In this document: positions 35,325-47,621 of the stretch, in pieces | How the letters are laid out: each line of letters begins with the position of its first letter | Numbering within the stretch: position 1 is the stretch's first letter | NCBI RefSeq assembly: GCF_947179515.1 | Contig: NC_067472.1 | Span: 166,588,275-166,652,274 of the forward strand | Direction: 5' to 3' | DNA: 64,000 nucleotides | Source of the DNA: Apodemus sylvaticus | Lineage: Eukaryota; Chordata; Mammalia; Rodentia; Muridae | The notes under the pieces: model-generated | The model's database searches: none | Told to the model about the DNA's origin: nothing | What the model saw: only the letters and a program-made list of their open reading frames with translations | Made by a program: the position numbers and the translations under genes

Positions 35325-35697
35325 GGTGCACTGCCTGGCTTTTGTGTCAACTTGACACAGCTGAAGTTACCATAGAGAGTGGAACTTCATGTGAGGTAAT
35401 GTCTCCATGAGATCCAGATGTAAGTTATTTTCTCAATTAATGATCAAGTGTAAGGGCCCATTGTGGTTGATGCCTTCCCTAGGCTGGTAGTGTTGGGTTC
35501 TATAAAAAACCAAGCTGAGCAAGGCAGAGAAAGTTTTCTAGTAAGAAACACCTCTCCATGGTCTCTGCATCAGGTCCTGTTTCCAATTCTGACTTCTTTT
35601 GGTGATCAACAGCAATGTGAAAGGTGTAAGCTGAATAAACCATTTCTTCTCCAATTTGTTTTCTTATACAGGAATGGAAACTTTGACTAAGACAACA
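35325..35697 (-). repeat. LTR-like rodent repeat, copy A
   Basis: Its reverse complement matches 41449-41822 along most of its length (blocks TTTATTCAGCTTACAC, CTGATGCAGAG, TATAGAACCCAA, ATCTCATGGAG). In the plus direction it has AAGCTGAATAAACC, a poly(A)-signal-like element, near 35629. It is a very common rodent interspersed repeat, possibly MaLR-type; the family name is not assigned. Confidence 0.6.
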
Positions 35698-36756
35698 GGG
35701 GGTTAGCATTAGATGATTATTTGTAGAAGAGAACAAGTAGGTTCTGGTTGCTAGGACCACAAAGGCTTCCAGAGTGCTGTGGTTGCTGTGGTAAGGGAAA
35801 ATATTGGTCAGCGTGTTGTAGGTACAAGAGAGACATGAACTAAACTCTCACCACTGGAAAATGAAGAGTGGGGACTGTCATCTGAAGGCCTCACAGTAAT
35901 GCAAGCCATCATCCTTTAGCAAAACAGGAGGTACAAAGTGGACCAGGAAATCAAGACTAAATATTTCTGATATGATACATGCTACAGAAAGGAGTGTAGC
36001 TTTGGATTTGAGTGCAGATACCTTTCTTACACTATCCCTAAAACGTGAATTTTACAAGTTAACCACTGGTGTTTATGGTTCGTTACCTTTATGGAAAGTA
36101 TGACAATAGGAATAATCTTGGGAAGAAGTGGGTTAAATTCTTAAGGATTTATTGTGCATCCAAGTATAGTAGATTGGGATAGCAAAGAAGAAACAAAAAT
36201 CATGGCATATGTGGAAATGTAGATTTCAGTTGTTACAGGGCATTGAATTACTCAGCAGCTTTTGTTTCCTCATATCATAAGCAAGCACACTCCAGTTGAA
36301 ACAACAGGCTTTTTCATGATTACTAGAAATCATCTGGTCTGTCCTCAGAAGACCCAACCAGAAAATTCCACTTCAGATAAGATCTTACATCTCTCACCAA
36401 TTCAGTTTTGAATCACAGTTATAATACACACTCATATTTTCTTTCATATCCCTTTAACAAAAAATAGCAGATTGTAATACCAAGGGCACTACAGAGGTCA
36501 TAAAAATTTGACAGCACTAAGATCAATAAACAGGTTTTATAAGTAAAAAAAAATCTATCAAAATATCATATGGGGATAAAAGTAGTTTAAAATAATTTTG
36601 ACCGAGTAAATGCAGTAGTTGAATTTAAGTTGCTACTTAGTATGTATCATATTTTAGACTATGAAATTAAACACTTTCTTCTATGGAATGTAAAGCTGAT
36701 GATGCACACCGAATCATATTGTAATTCATATCTTAACGTATTCTGGTTAAAGAAAG
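35698..36756. other. No gene recognised
   Basis: About 1.06 kb with no supported gene or named repeat. Confidence 0.5.
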
Positions 36757-36925
36757 TCAACCAACAGATTGAAAAACCGACCAAACAACCAAAGAATAAA
36801 CTAACAACCCATTCAACCAAACATCCAACTAAACATCCAGGGTAACGCACACCCAACCACACAACTAGCCAGCCAGCCACTCAACCAGGAAAACAACTAA
36901 ACAACCAAACCAACAACCTAATACA
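36757..36925. repeat. Imperfect (CAAC/CCAA)n simple repeat
   Basis: Irregular runs of ACAACCAAAC-like units. The flanking frames read Trp/Leu/Val-rich or Thr/Lys-rich strings and are not coding. Confidence 0.85.
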
Positions 36926-39239
36926 AATAAACTTGCCAACCCAGTAAATAATCCCATCTATTAAAAATCCTTTATATTTAGAATACAGGGAAGTAAGACT
37001 TCTTCCTTCAGAAAACATGTACCTAATTAGATTTAGGAGATGATTCAGAGAGGGAAACACTTTCTGTGCAATTTGAAACTCTGAGTTTAAACCTTCATCC
37101 CCATATTGATGCAGATTGGTAGTCTGCCATTTTATCAGCACATTGGAGACACTGGGAAAAGAGAATTAAGATAATAGCTTAACAGATAAGTTATGGTTTC
37201 AAGTGGAGACACCTAATTCAAGATATAAGATGCAGATGGTTAGAGCACACCCTAGACGCTGAGCTCTGGCCTTTACCAGCATGTGCACACATATGTGTGA
37301 ATATTTACAAGAGCATCCATTTTACTAATGTACATGAAATCCATATACAAGGAACATTATTTTTTAAAATTAAATGTCCTAGAGCTACAAAATTTGCCTT
37401 TGCAAAATAGTTTATAAAAGAATATAGCATCATAAAATAGTGAGGCAGGAATTACCAAGGAGACATTGCTTTGACATCAAGGAGACAGACATGGCTCTTT
37501 TCTCTCCTGTATTCTCCAATATCAGTCACTCTCCATTATTATTCAACACTCTCTGCAACTAACTACATTTGTTGATTTGATCTGTTTCTTTTTTTATCCC
37601 TTCTCATGCTAATTAATTCATTCATTTCTTATCAAAGCTTTGTTCATTTCTGTTGCCTTTTTGGTTTCTTTCATTATTAACTTTGCAGAGGCAGGTTTGT
37701 CTTGCCCTGCTACAGACCACATCTTGAGTTATTTTTTTAAAACCCTGTTGCTGAGTGCTTAGTTATCCTAATTCTCGGTCATCTTAGCAGTCAGGAGGAT
37801 GTTCCAGGAGCCTAAAGGATACGCATTCCTGAAATCATACTGGGATTCTGACTTGCTGTGTTTCTGACTCAAGGAATGCTTCTAGTTTAAAAGCTCAGAC
37901 TCATAACTGATATATTTCAAGTCACTGTTCTGCAAATTCATAGAATTTGCGTATTAACCCCATGTTCATTTTTCCATTTTTGTTCAGTTTTTCAAAGAGT
38001 TATGTCTGAAAAATATTCAGAACTGGCTCACATGGTTTGAAATTGCTCACTGTCTAGATGCAAATGTTAAAGAAAACCCAAGCACTAAGAAGGAAGTGGA
38101 GTCGTAGGAGTCTTATGACCAAAGGGAAGGAGATAGGAACTAGGGCAAATGTGCAGAACAGTCTCATGAAAAGCATGACTCAAAGTAGTGACAGTGTAGA
38201 TACAAGTATAGGAAACCACAGATATTTCTTCCTCTTTTGAACATTCTTCCTCAAACACCAGTTGCTCAACAGTCTATGTGCTTGGACCTATTCACATTGA
38301 CAACTCGATCAGAGGACTCTTTTCTTTGCTACAGACTAGCTTAACATCTACCATAAGAATAATAGATCCAAGGTAAGATGCCTTTTTGAGACCTTCTTCC
38401 CAAATTATTATCTATTGTTTATGATCCGTGACCATGTAACTATATCTTAAGGTGGAAAGCCAAAAAAATGTCATATGTCTGCAGAAGGACCCATAAAAGT
38501 CTCATGACAGCACTGTAGGTTTGTAGACTGGGTTGAGGGAAGACTGAACCAAAACAATGTCCTCTTGTGCTTTCCTAAATTCTACTCTCATCCCAACTAC
38601 TCAATCTTCCACTGTTGTGGTAATTTTGACTCTTTCCTTGACTTAGCATGTATATGTATTCAGGCACTGCCTTTAAAATCCCAGTTATGTCAGTCTCTCT
38701 ATTACCTGTGTTTTCTTCAAGGGAAAGTTTCCATTCCTTTGTGCATTTCAGTCTCAGTAGGCAACAGCTGGTCTAAAATCGAGTGATTGTGAGGAACACA
38801 ATTAATTATTACTTATCTATAATGTACACATTTTTGGAAAGTTATATGAAGTTTTTATCCTATCTACAACCCAAAGAAAGAATATATAATGTGTAGCTAT
38901 ATTTGAACTCAAGAGATGACTATTGCTGTGATGGCAATGTACCTGTGTTCTTCCCCAGGCATTAAATATTGATCAATTTTGTTTTCTAAATATTTGATTT
39001 AGGCATACAGTATACTATGATTACTCTTCCAAATTCTTATCAAATATTCCTCTCATCTCTGTCAAATTCTTTCTCTACCCATTTGTTTTTGTGATTGTGA
39101 TATTTAGTTTTGTTTTATAAAATTTATTCTGTATGCCAGTTGGGTGAATAGAACTATCTATTGGCACTTGATTTTATTAATATTGGTAACCTGATTGAAA
39201 GAAATTATTTCCACTCTTGTTGATTCTGTTGTTAATCAA
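36926..39239. other. No gene recognised
   Basis: About 2.3 kb of apparently unique AT-rich sequence. The longest frames (about 60-86 codons) have no recognisable domains, no splice context that I can support and no strong start context. Confidence 0.5.
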
Positions 39240-40110
39240 TTATTCAGCTTCTAGAGGTAGCCCTTCCACAATCCACCCTTCATCAATGCCTGGCTATTGA
39301 TGGGAACATACTTATGCATAAGTTGCGTAGGTATTCGTAAATGCTCTGAGTCAGTGACTGGAAAGAGCATGTTTTGGCAAGTAAATATCATTTTTGAAGC
39401 TCTTCTTATGTTTCCATATCTTACATTTTTCTGCTTTTTCTTCTGCAATGTTTCCTGATCCTTGTAGAAGATGATATAAATGGCTTTCAGGGTCAAACAC
39501 TGGAATGCTACTAGCTTTCAGTATCTCACACTGCTGTGAACTCTTACAAGTATTTTCTTGAAAACAGAAGCTTCACTGTTAAAGTTTGAGTGTAGTGTCA
39601 ATACAGGTGTATAAATATTATAATCAGAGAGCAGCTCAATGCTATGTCAATACAGTTCAACAACTGACCTCAATTTCACTATAGTGTCTATGATATCCAA
39701 ACTGTTGTGAGTTTTATCCTATGTTAAGCATTAGGGAATAATTTCCTCTATGGATTTTGCTTCAAATCAAGCCAAAAGGCAGGTACTTACCCTACAAACC
39801 TGCTGCCACTATTGCACAGCTATGTACACCTTGACTGCAGGTTGTTCTCATAGACTACTGAATTCATTGCTGCTTAAGACCATAGACATTTTTAGTCCCA
39901 TGAGAGCCTTCACAGTACCTTTTGAGACTGTGAAAGTTATTCAAGAGTGAGTAAGCTTGTCCCACCCCCAGGGCCAACTTGTTTTATGTAATTTGTACAC
40001 CAAACATATGCAGAGTCTTGAGTAATAGGGTCTGAACATATAATTATTATTTGAATAGAAAAGAATAATTAGAGTCTGTAATTATTTTGGGAGCTCTCTT
40101 GGCACAACCT
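39240..40110 (+). repeat. Fragments of an old murine repeat (L1 3'UTR-like)
   Basis: Blocks at about 39250-39490 and 39960-40110 resemble the family seen at 58915-59400 (pyrimidine-rich TTTCTTCTGCAATGTT-type segment; GAGTAATAGGGTCT). They are strongly diverged. The middle part (39500-39960) is not assigned. Confidence 0.4.
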
Positions 40111-40731
40111 GATATGCACAAATATATCACATAATATATGATATATATGTACATATACTAAAAAGTATATGTACACAGATATATACATACATATATTCTG
40201 ACAGTGTATTTCCTTAAACAACCCAGTAGTCACCAAAGCAGCCTTCCAAGGTACAAAAAATAGCTCGCTGAAAATTCATGTTTCAAAAATAATCATGTCT
40301 GCAAGCTTAGTTATAAGGTAGTAAATTTCTGTATGCCTTCATTTTGATTAATAATCTTGATCTTGCCTTATTTACCAATTCCCCCCCCCCCATTCTATGT
40401 ATGTGAGTCTGTATACCCCAATATCCCTATATCCTTGTTTGTACACTCATATTTTTTCATTTCACTCTTTTTGCCTCTCTAAAGGTATCCCCTCTCAAAA
40501 GACAGACTGTTGTGTGGACTTTCATTAACTCCTGCCTTCAGGTTCTAGCCCTAATGAATTCCTGTCTTAACACTGTTTCTACTGTCCTGGCTTCCACAAA
40601 TAATCCTATATGAAAAAAAAACCCTAGAGATTTGAAACTAGTATTCACAGAAAAATAATATCTGGTATTTCCTTTTTGCTGTTCCTGGGATTTTTCTTTG
40701 AATACAATTTTGTTTGTGATAGCCATTTACA

Positions 40732-40734
<3 letters not shown>
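40111..40734. other. AT-rich sequence, no gene
   Basis: Contains TATA/TACA-rich sequence at 40120-40200 and a C run at about 40381-40392. Confidence 0.5.

Positions 40735-40787
<53 letters not shown>
40735..40787. repeat. (TA)n microsatellite
   Basis: About 26 TA units, directly joined to an L1 3'UTR fragment on the right. Confidence 0.95.
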
Positions 40788-40789
<2 letters not shown>

Positions 40790-40906
40790 TTGCACCCCTA
40801 AGGGGCTTCTCCACAGGATGACCAACAGATCCAACAACCTGGATTCTTGGCGCTCTCAGAGACTGAACAACCAACCAAAGATCATCCACTTTATATAGTG
40901 GATGAT
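40788..40906 (+). mobile_element. Small L1 3'UTR fragment ending in a hairpin
   Basis: Block GGGGCTTCTCCACAGGATGA through AACCAACCAAAGATCATCC resembles an Lx-type 3'UTR. The last bases form a perfect 9-bp inverted repeat (ATCATCCAC / GTGGATGAT) around TTTATATA at about 40881-40906. Confidence 0.55.
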
Positions 40907-41448
40907 ATATATATTCACCAAGAAGAGTGAATTAGTGTTCTAGTGTTCTTCTTTCCCCATATCCTTGTCATTTTTCTCATTCTTTAAATTTTTAGTAATA
41001 TCCATTATTATTGAGACAAGACAGACTCTCATAGCAATTTACAATTTCTTGATGGCCCTGACAATCACTTTTCAAAATGTTACCATTTGAAACATGAGTA
41101 TGTGTCTTTGGGTATTTGTCTGTCCAAACATATATTTCTTCCCTTGATAGGGTTGCTACTTGGTATTTTATTCTTTGAGATATTTATGACTTCTAGCAAC
41201 AATCTTCTGCTGTATGTATAACTAGAAAATTGTAGTACTTTTTCCTTTAATCTGGTATTTATTTCTCTTTTCTTCATGTTCGTTCAGGTAGCTATTCCAA
41301 TCCCTTTTGAATTCCACAAAATCCTGAACATGCTTGTATTTGTTGCTTTGAACCCTGTGTCCTGAACTTTCCTTAAATTATTGTTTTTGGAGATATATAC
41401 TCCAGAATTCCTGATTTTTAGGAAGTGATGTATTGGTGTCTTAGTCAG
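40907..41448. other. No gene recognised
   Basis: AT-rich, no supported feature. Confidence 0.5.
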
Positions 41449-41822
41449 GGTTTCTATTCCTGCACAAACAGCATGACCAAGAAGCAAGTTGGAGAGGAAA
41501 GGGTTTATTCAGCTTACACTTCTGCATTGCTGTTCATCACAAAAGGAAGTCAGGACTGGAACTCAAGCAAGGTTGGAAGCAGGAGCTGATGCAGAGGCCG
41601 TGGAGAGATGTTCCTTACTGGCTTGCTTCCCCTGGCTTGCTCAGCCTGCTCTCTTATAGAACCCAAGAATACCAGACCAGAGATCATAGCACCCACAAGG
41701 GGACCTTGATCACTAATTGAGAAAATGTCCCACAGCTGGATCTCATGGAGGCACTTCCCTAACTGAAGCTCCTTTCTCTGTGAAAGCTCCACCCTGTGTC
41801 CAGTTGACAAAAATCCAGGTAG
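41449..41822 (+). repeat. LTR-like rodent repeat, copy B
   Basis: Opposite orientation to the copy at 35325. It opens with TGTCTTAGTCAGGGTTTC and ends after the CCAGTTGACAAAAATCCAGG block. See copy A for the shared blocks. Confidence 0.6.
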
Positions 41823-41982
41823 TACAATTGGTATTATTTTTCACATATATTTTTTAGTTTGATGATATGACCCAAGCATCCAGAGTCTAGTTCTTGATTA
41901 TTTCTTTTGGAATAAGTTTTTGCTCAACATTTTGGATGAGTCCCCAGGTGATTTGGGGGAGTTGAAAGGAACAATCTAAACT

Positions 41983-43501
41983 TCTGGGGGAATCAGTATC
42001 CCTGACCTCAATTAATACTACATAGCAATAGTGTTAAAAACTGCATGGTATTGGTACAGTCACAGGCAGGTAGATCAATGGAATAGGATTGACGACTCAG
42101 AAATGAACCCACACACCTATAGTCACTTGATCTTTGACAAAGGAGCTGAAACCATCCAGTGGAAAAAGATAACCTTTTCAACAAATTCTGTTGGCTCAAA
42201 TGGAGGTCAGATTGTAGAAGAATGTCAATTGAACCATTCTTATCTCCTTGTACTAAGCTCAACCCCATGTGGATCAAGGACATCCACATAAAACCCGATA
42301 CACTGAAACTAATAGAAAAGAAACTGGGGAAGACCCTTGAAGACATGGGCACAGGGGAAAAGTTCCTGAACAGATCACCAATAGCTTATACTCTAAGTTC
42401 AAAAATTGACGAATGGAACCTCATAAAATTACAAAGTTTCTGTAAGGCAAAGGACACTGTCAAAAGGACAAAATGGCAATAAACAAATTGGGAAAAGATG
42501 TTCACCAACCCTATATCTGACAGAGGGCTAATATCCAATATATACAAAGAAGTCAAGAAGGTAGACTCCAGAGATCAAAATAACCCTATTAAAAATGGGG
42601 TACAGAGCTAAACAAAGAATTTTCACCTGAAGAATATTAAATGGCTGATCTGAGAACCACCTTAAGAAATGTTTAACATCATTAATCATTAGGGAAATGC
42701 AAATCAAAACAACCCTGAGATTCACCTCACACCAGTTAGAATGGCTAAGATTAAAAACTCAGGAGACAGCAGGTGTTGGCGAGGATGTGGAGAAAGAGGA
42801 ACACTCCTCTACTGCTGGTGGGATTGCAAGCTGATACAACCACTCTGGAAATCAGTCTGATGGTTCCTCAGAAAACCAGGGCATAATAATTCTGGAGGAC
42901 CCCGTTATACCACTCCTGGACATATATCCAGAAGATTCCCCGGCATGCAATAAAGACACATGCTCCTCCATGTTCATAGCAGTCTTATTTAAAATAGCTA
43001 GAAACTGGAAAGAACCCAGATGCCCCTCAATGGAGGAATGGATACAGAAAATTTGGTATTTTTACACAATGGAATACAACTCAGCAATTAAAAACAATGA
43101 AATCATGAAATTTTTAGGCAAATGGTTGGAACTGGAAAATATCATCCTAAGTGAGGTTACCAAATCACAAAAGTATATAAATGGAATGGAGACACTGAAA
43201 ATTGTATATTAATTAGCCCAGAAGCTCTGAATACTCAAGACACAGTTAACATATCAAATGATTCCCAAGAAGAAGGAAGGAGAGGGCCCTGGTCCTGGAA
43301 ATGCTTGATGCAGCATTGTAGAGGATTACCAGGAGAGAGAAATGAGAGGGGGGTGATTGGGGAATGGGCATAGGAAGAGGGCATATAAGACTTATGGGGG
43401 TGGAAACCTGGAAATAGGAAATTATTTGAAATGTAAAGTAATTATATAGAAAATAAAAAACAAAAAACCCCAAAAAACAAACAAACAAACAAACAAACAA
43501 A
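41983..43501 (+). mobile_element. 5'-truncated L1 (ORF2 C-terminus and 3'UTR)
   Basis: Covers the last third of ORF2 (frames 42159-42482 and 42970-43212 separated by shifts), the natural ORF2 end near 43212, 3'UTR to about 43450 and a tail ending in (CAAA)n. Imperfect TSDs lie at 41969-41982 and 43502-43515 (12 of 14 match), consistent with one old insertion. Confidence 0.85.
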
Positions 43502-43515
43502 GAAGAATCTAGACT

Positions 43516-45170
43516 GTCACTTACCATTTGGAGAAAATAAAGAATTTCATGCTTTTGTTACCTTAGTAAAAGCAGTATATATAAGTATATATAAGTTTTG
43601 TATAAAAGTTTTCATCTTATTGCAAAGCACCCTATGAAGGAGACTGTAGATATCCTCACTTAAAAGAAAAATATTTACAAGGTATTAAATGTGTATTAAA
43701 AAGTATTAAAAGTAAAAAGTATAAATGGTTAAAATAAAATCTGATTAACCATCTCTAGATTTGGAATACACTTTTACACCTGCATTAGGCCTATTCTTCA
43801 TCATTTCCTTCATCAAGTTAAGTCTGTTCAGTGAATCTTTGGAAGCAGTAAGCACAGTACAAGGACGGTGATTTTCTGAGTCCCTTGATCAAGCCAGGGA
43901 AATCAAGCCACTAAATAAAGCCAAGTCTTCTGTACAAAGAATGTAGAGGAATCCTCTGTTAGTTTTCTGCTACCTAGCTGATGGTTCAGTGAATGATACA
44001 AAATTAATTTAACCTTATTCAAAAACTACTCTTGTTTTTGCATTCTTTCTTGTGTTTAATTTAGAAAAGTAAGAAGTATAATTAGAGCTATGCATTAGAA
44101 ATGCAGCTTATAATTCTTATGGAAGAAAATCAAGTGATCATCACTTAATTAATAACAGTCCTTCAGGCTCAAAAAGAGTAAGTCTATGGATGCTATTTAA
44201 AACCTAGTGCAGATTGATTTTTTCAAGTATCAGCAATATTAGTTTTAAAAATTTACAATTTGTGTAGTATAATGAATATATATGTATATAAACCAAACTA
44301 CTAGACAAAAAAGAAAAACTGAAAATTTCTTGTGAATTCCAATTTATTTATAATCCATCTCTTAGGTCATCCAGGCCCAGCAGTCTTCTCCTGGAAAAGG
44401 TCATTTATTCAATTTAGTTTTCTTCTCCTTCTTTGATAATACAAATGTAACTTGTATGTGATATGTATGTATGTATACATACATACATAGAAAGAGTGTA
44501 TAATTCATGAATAATGATAAATCACTAAAGATTCTCAATTACCTACTGTGTTTCAATAGAGATGCATACACATGTGATATAGCAACAGGTAATAGAAAAG
44601 TTTTTAATGTCCTCAAAGACTTTTCTTCTTTTAAGTTTCAATCTGAAATGGAGACTAAGTCACACTAGCATATAGGTCTGGTTCTTTTCAAGCTGGTCTA
44701 AGTATGACTTGACATTTCATCACAACTGCCATTCATGATTTTTATTTTTTTCCATTTGATGACTTGTCCCCCTGTCCAGACTTGGAGGAGCTGTTTTTCA
44801 TGCTTCTGACTTCTTAGTTCCTGCAGCACAAAAGAACCTTCTTTATGAAAAAAGAAAGTTAGGTTAAGAGTTGTGCTTCATTCTGACACAGCCTAAGACC
44901 CTGATTTTCTATGTAAATGTCATCAACTACTCTCATACCACTAAAAGTCATAGGCTATAGAGGGTCCAAATAGATAGCAAGTGCATTGAAAACAATACTC
45001 CAGAAAATTAAATTAACAAAGGCTCCAGAAGTACTGGTGTAAATATATTACTTGTCTTCTAGAGTCCTGCTTCATCTACTTATGAACCAGATCTGGCATT
45101 ACCAGGTAGCTGTGTATTTCTGAATCAGAGAGTCCACAGCATGTGCTCATGTATTTTTATTTTGTTACAG
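43516..45170 (+). other. Upstream/intron region of the second Mrgprb-like pseudogene
   Basis: No named repeat or frame is supported. The 3' end, CATGTGCTCATG then TTTTTATTTTGTTACAG to 45170, is a good splice acceptor and matches the corresponding end by the first pseudogene. Confidence 0.55.
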
Positions 45171-46195
45171 TTTCAGGAACATGACTGGAGATTTCCTAAG
45201 TGAGAATGAAGCCTCTTAGCCTGGAAAGATGGATTCATAGTGCTGAATGGAAGCTACAACAGTGATTCTTCATATTACAATGTCAAGAACCAAGCCATGA
45301 TTTTGCTTTCCATCATCATTTCCATGATTGGGATGGGACTCAATGCCACAGTGCTTTGGTTCCTGTGCATCTCTATGCACAGGAATGCCTTCTCTGCCTA
45401 TATCCTCAACCTGGCTGTGGCTGACTTTCTCTTCCTGTGCTCTCAGTTTGTAGATGGCCTTCTCTCTGCCATTGACTTCTTCTACTCCACCTTTATTAAA
45501 ATCCCTTTGTTTTTTTATGTTGTTCCAATATTTGCTTATCTTTCTGGTTTGAGCATTCTCAGCACCATTAGCACTGAGCGCTGCTTGTCTGTAATATGGC
45601 CCATCTGGTATCGCTGTAAACGTTCAAGACACACATCAGCTATCACATGTTTTGTGCTTTGGGCTATGTCCCTGCAGTTGGGTCTCCTGGAAGGGAAGGC
45701 ATGTGGCTTACTGCTTAATAGTTTTGTCTTGCATTGGTGTGAAACTTTTGATGTCATCACTAATGTATGTTCAGTCATTTTATTTGTGGTTCTCTGTGGT
45801 TTCTGACTCACCTTGCTTGTGAAGATCTTCTGTGGCTCACAGCAGATTCCTGTGACCAGGCTATATGTAACCATTGCATTCACAGTCTTGGTCATCCTGA
45901 TCTTTGGTCTTCCCTTTGGGATCTGTTGGCTGCTAAATCAGTGGGTTGGCAATTTTCATTATTTTAACAGTTGTAATTTTTTTATGAAATACAATTCCTA
46001 TCCTGTGTTAACAGCTGTGCCAACACCATCATTTACTTCCTTGTTGACTCCATTAGGCATCGAAGTTTCAGGAGGAAGACTTTCAAGCTACTTCTGCAGA
46101 GAGCCATGCAGGACACACCTGAGGAAGAAGAATGTGGAGAAAACAGTTCTTTGGAACACCCTCAAGAACTGGAAAGTGTTCAGAGCAGGATCTGA
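45171..46195 (+). pseudogene. Mas-related GPCR (Mrgprb-like) pseudogene, well preserved
   Basis: The coding exon follows a splice acceptor ending at 45170; the family start ATG is at 45181 (MTGDFLSEN). In that frame TAG codons occur at 45217 and 45238, and a one-base shift then opens 45240-45806 (188 codons). This covers TM1 to TM5: QAMILLSIIIS (TM1), NAFSAYILNLAVADFLFLC (TM2), STERCLSVIWPIWY (the Mrgpr version of the E/DRY region) and CETFDVITN. A TGA at 45804 interrupts the Mrgpr C-G-S-S block. Sequence continues in frame through TM6 to about 45980, then a shift; the last frame holds TM7 (NTIIYF) and a tail ending at 46193-46195. No functional receptor is expected. Confidence 0.92.
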
Positions 46196-46860
46196 GCGCT
46201 GCATGAATGGAAAAAATGGTTTTAGGGGAAACATTTTTTTTATTGGTGTGGACCATTTGTTACCTCATCTTCAACTGGTTAGTTAAAATAGTGTTTTTTG
46301 TAAACGTTGAGATAAATGAGTCTTGTCATACAAATACTGACTGTAGCATTTTGGAATCTGTGTAACTTAGGGCATTGCCATCTCCTTTTGTGGGAACTCC
46401 TTGTGTAAGTGTTCTTTCTTAGAGAACTGCTCCCATTGTTGACAAACTTTCCTTATTTAGAAGGCAAATGGAAGTACAGGGAAGGGCTATATTTCTTTAG
46501 TCATTGAAATTTATAATGCTTACACAAATGTTGTATCTTGCAAATATTCTTTTTTAAACACTTCCCAATGTTTAAGACTTAAATACATACACTTTATACT
46601 CGTATTCCTTATTAATTTCTTCAGGTTATAAAGAAAATATGAAGCAATAACCTTTCTAATGTAAATTGTTTACTAAACAAATGAAAAGAAACAGTCACAA
46701 AAAAGACTGTTAAATCTTTCTTCATCCAACTGAATACTCACTATGAATCTCTAATTTTTAAAATTGGGTGAGTGCACTTAGATATTGCAATGAGATCCAT
46801 CAAAGTCCATGTCCACATGAAGGTGGAGAGAGTCTGACTTTTGTGTTTCTCTTCACAATG
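46196..46860. other. 3' flank of the pseudogene, no gene
   Basis: AT-rich. AATTTATAATG and other weak poly(A)-like elements occur, but nothing is decisive. Confidence 0.5.
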
Positions 46861-47621
46861 CCTTCTTTTGCATTTGATTAGATATTTGCTTTATTTAAAT
46901 TTAAAATGGTATCCCCTTTCCTTGTTACCCCTCCAAAAATTCCCTATCCTATCCACCCTGCTCTGCTTATCAAACCCCTTTCTCAATTTCCTTACCTGGA
47001 ATTCCTCTGTACTGTGGTATCTAGCCTTCACAGGCCCAAAGGTCTCTCCTCACATTGATGTATGAAAAGGTCATCCTCTGCTACATGTGTAGCTAGAGCC
47101 ATGGGTCCTTCCCTGTGTACTCTTTGGTTGGAGGTTTAGTCTCTGGGAACTCTGGGTCTACTTGTTGGTACAAATTATTGTTCTTGTTATGGGGCTCTGA
47201 AACTTTTCAGCTCCTTGGGTCCTATATCCATTGGTGAACCTATGGTCAGTCTATTGGCTGGCTGTGGGCAAAGGGTATTTTGATCCACCTTCTAAGAAGA
47301 ATTGAAGTATCCCACAACTTTCTCTTCCTTCTTCTTGTGCATTATGTGTTCTGTGAGTTGTATCTTGGGTACTCCAAGCTTTTGGGCTAATATCCACTTA
47401 TCAGTGAGTGCATATCATGTGTGTTCTTTTGTGATTGGGTTGCTTCACTCAGGATGATATTTTCTAGTTCCATTCATTTGCCCAAGAGTTTCATGAATTT
47501 ATTGTTTTTATAAGTTGGATAGTATTTCATTGTCTAAATGTAACACATTTTCCGTCTACATTCTTCCATTGAGGGATATCTGGGTTCTTTCCAGATTCTG
47601 GTTATTACAAATAAGGCTGAT
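46861..47621 (-). mobile_element. Old minus-strand L1, 3' part (continues at 53981)
   Basis: On the minus strand: the end of ORF2 (from 47621 to about 47390) and 3'UTR down to about 46861. It is interrupted at 47621 by the plus-strand L1; the remainder resumes at 53981 in register (the AATAAGGCTG...GAACATAGTGGA target is split). Confidence 0.85.

Noticed and set aside
36659..37141. Trp/Leu/Val-rich minus-strand frames resembling membrane proteins
   Set aside because: They arise from the imperfect CAAC simple repeat; hydrophobicity is a by-product of GTTG codons.
37225..37360. Possible SINE (CTCTGGCCTTTACCAGCATGTG)
   Set aside because: Only one short block is suggestive; no body order, tail or TSD could be traced.
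40638..40898. Ile/Tyr repeat frames on both strands
   Set aside because: Translation of the (TA)n tract.
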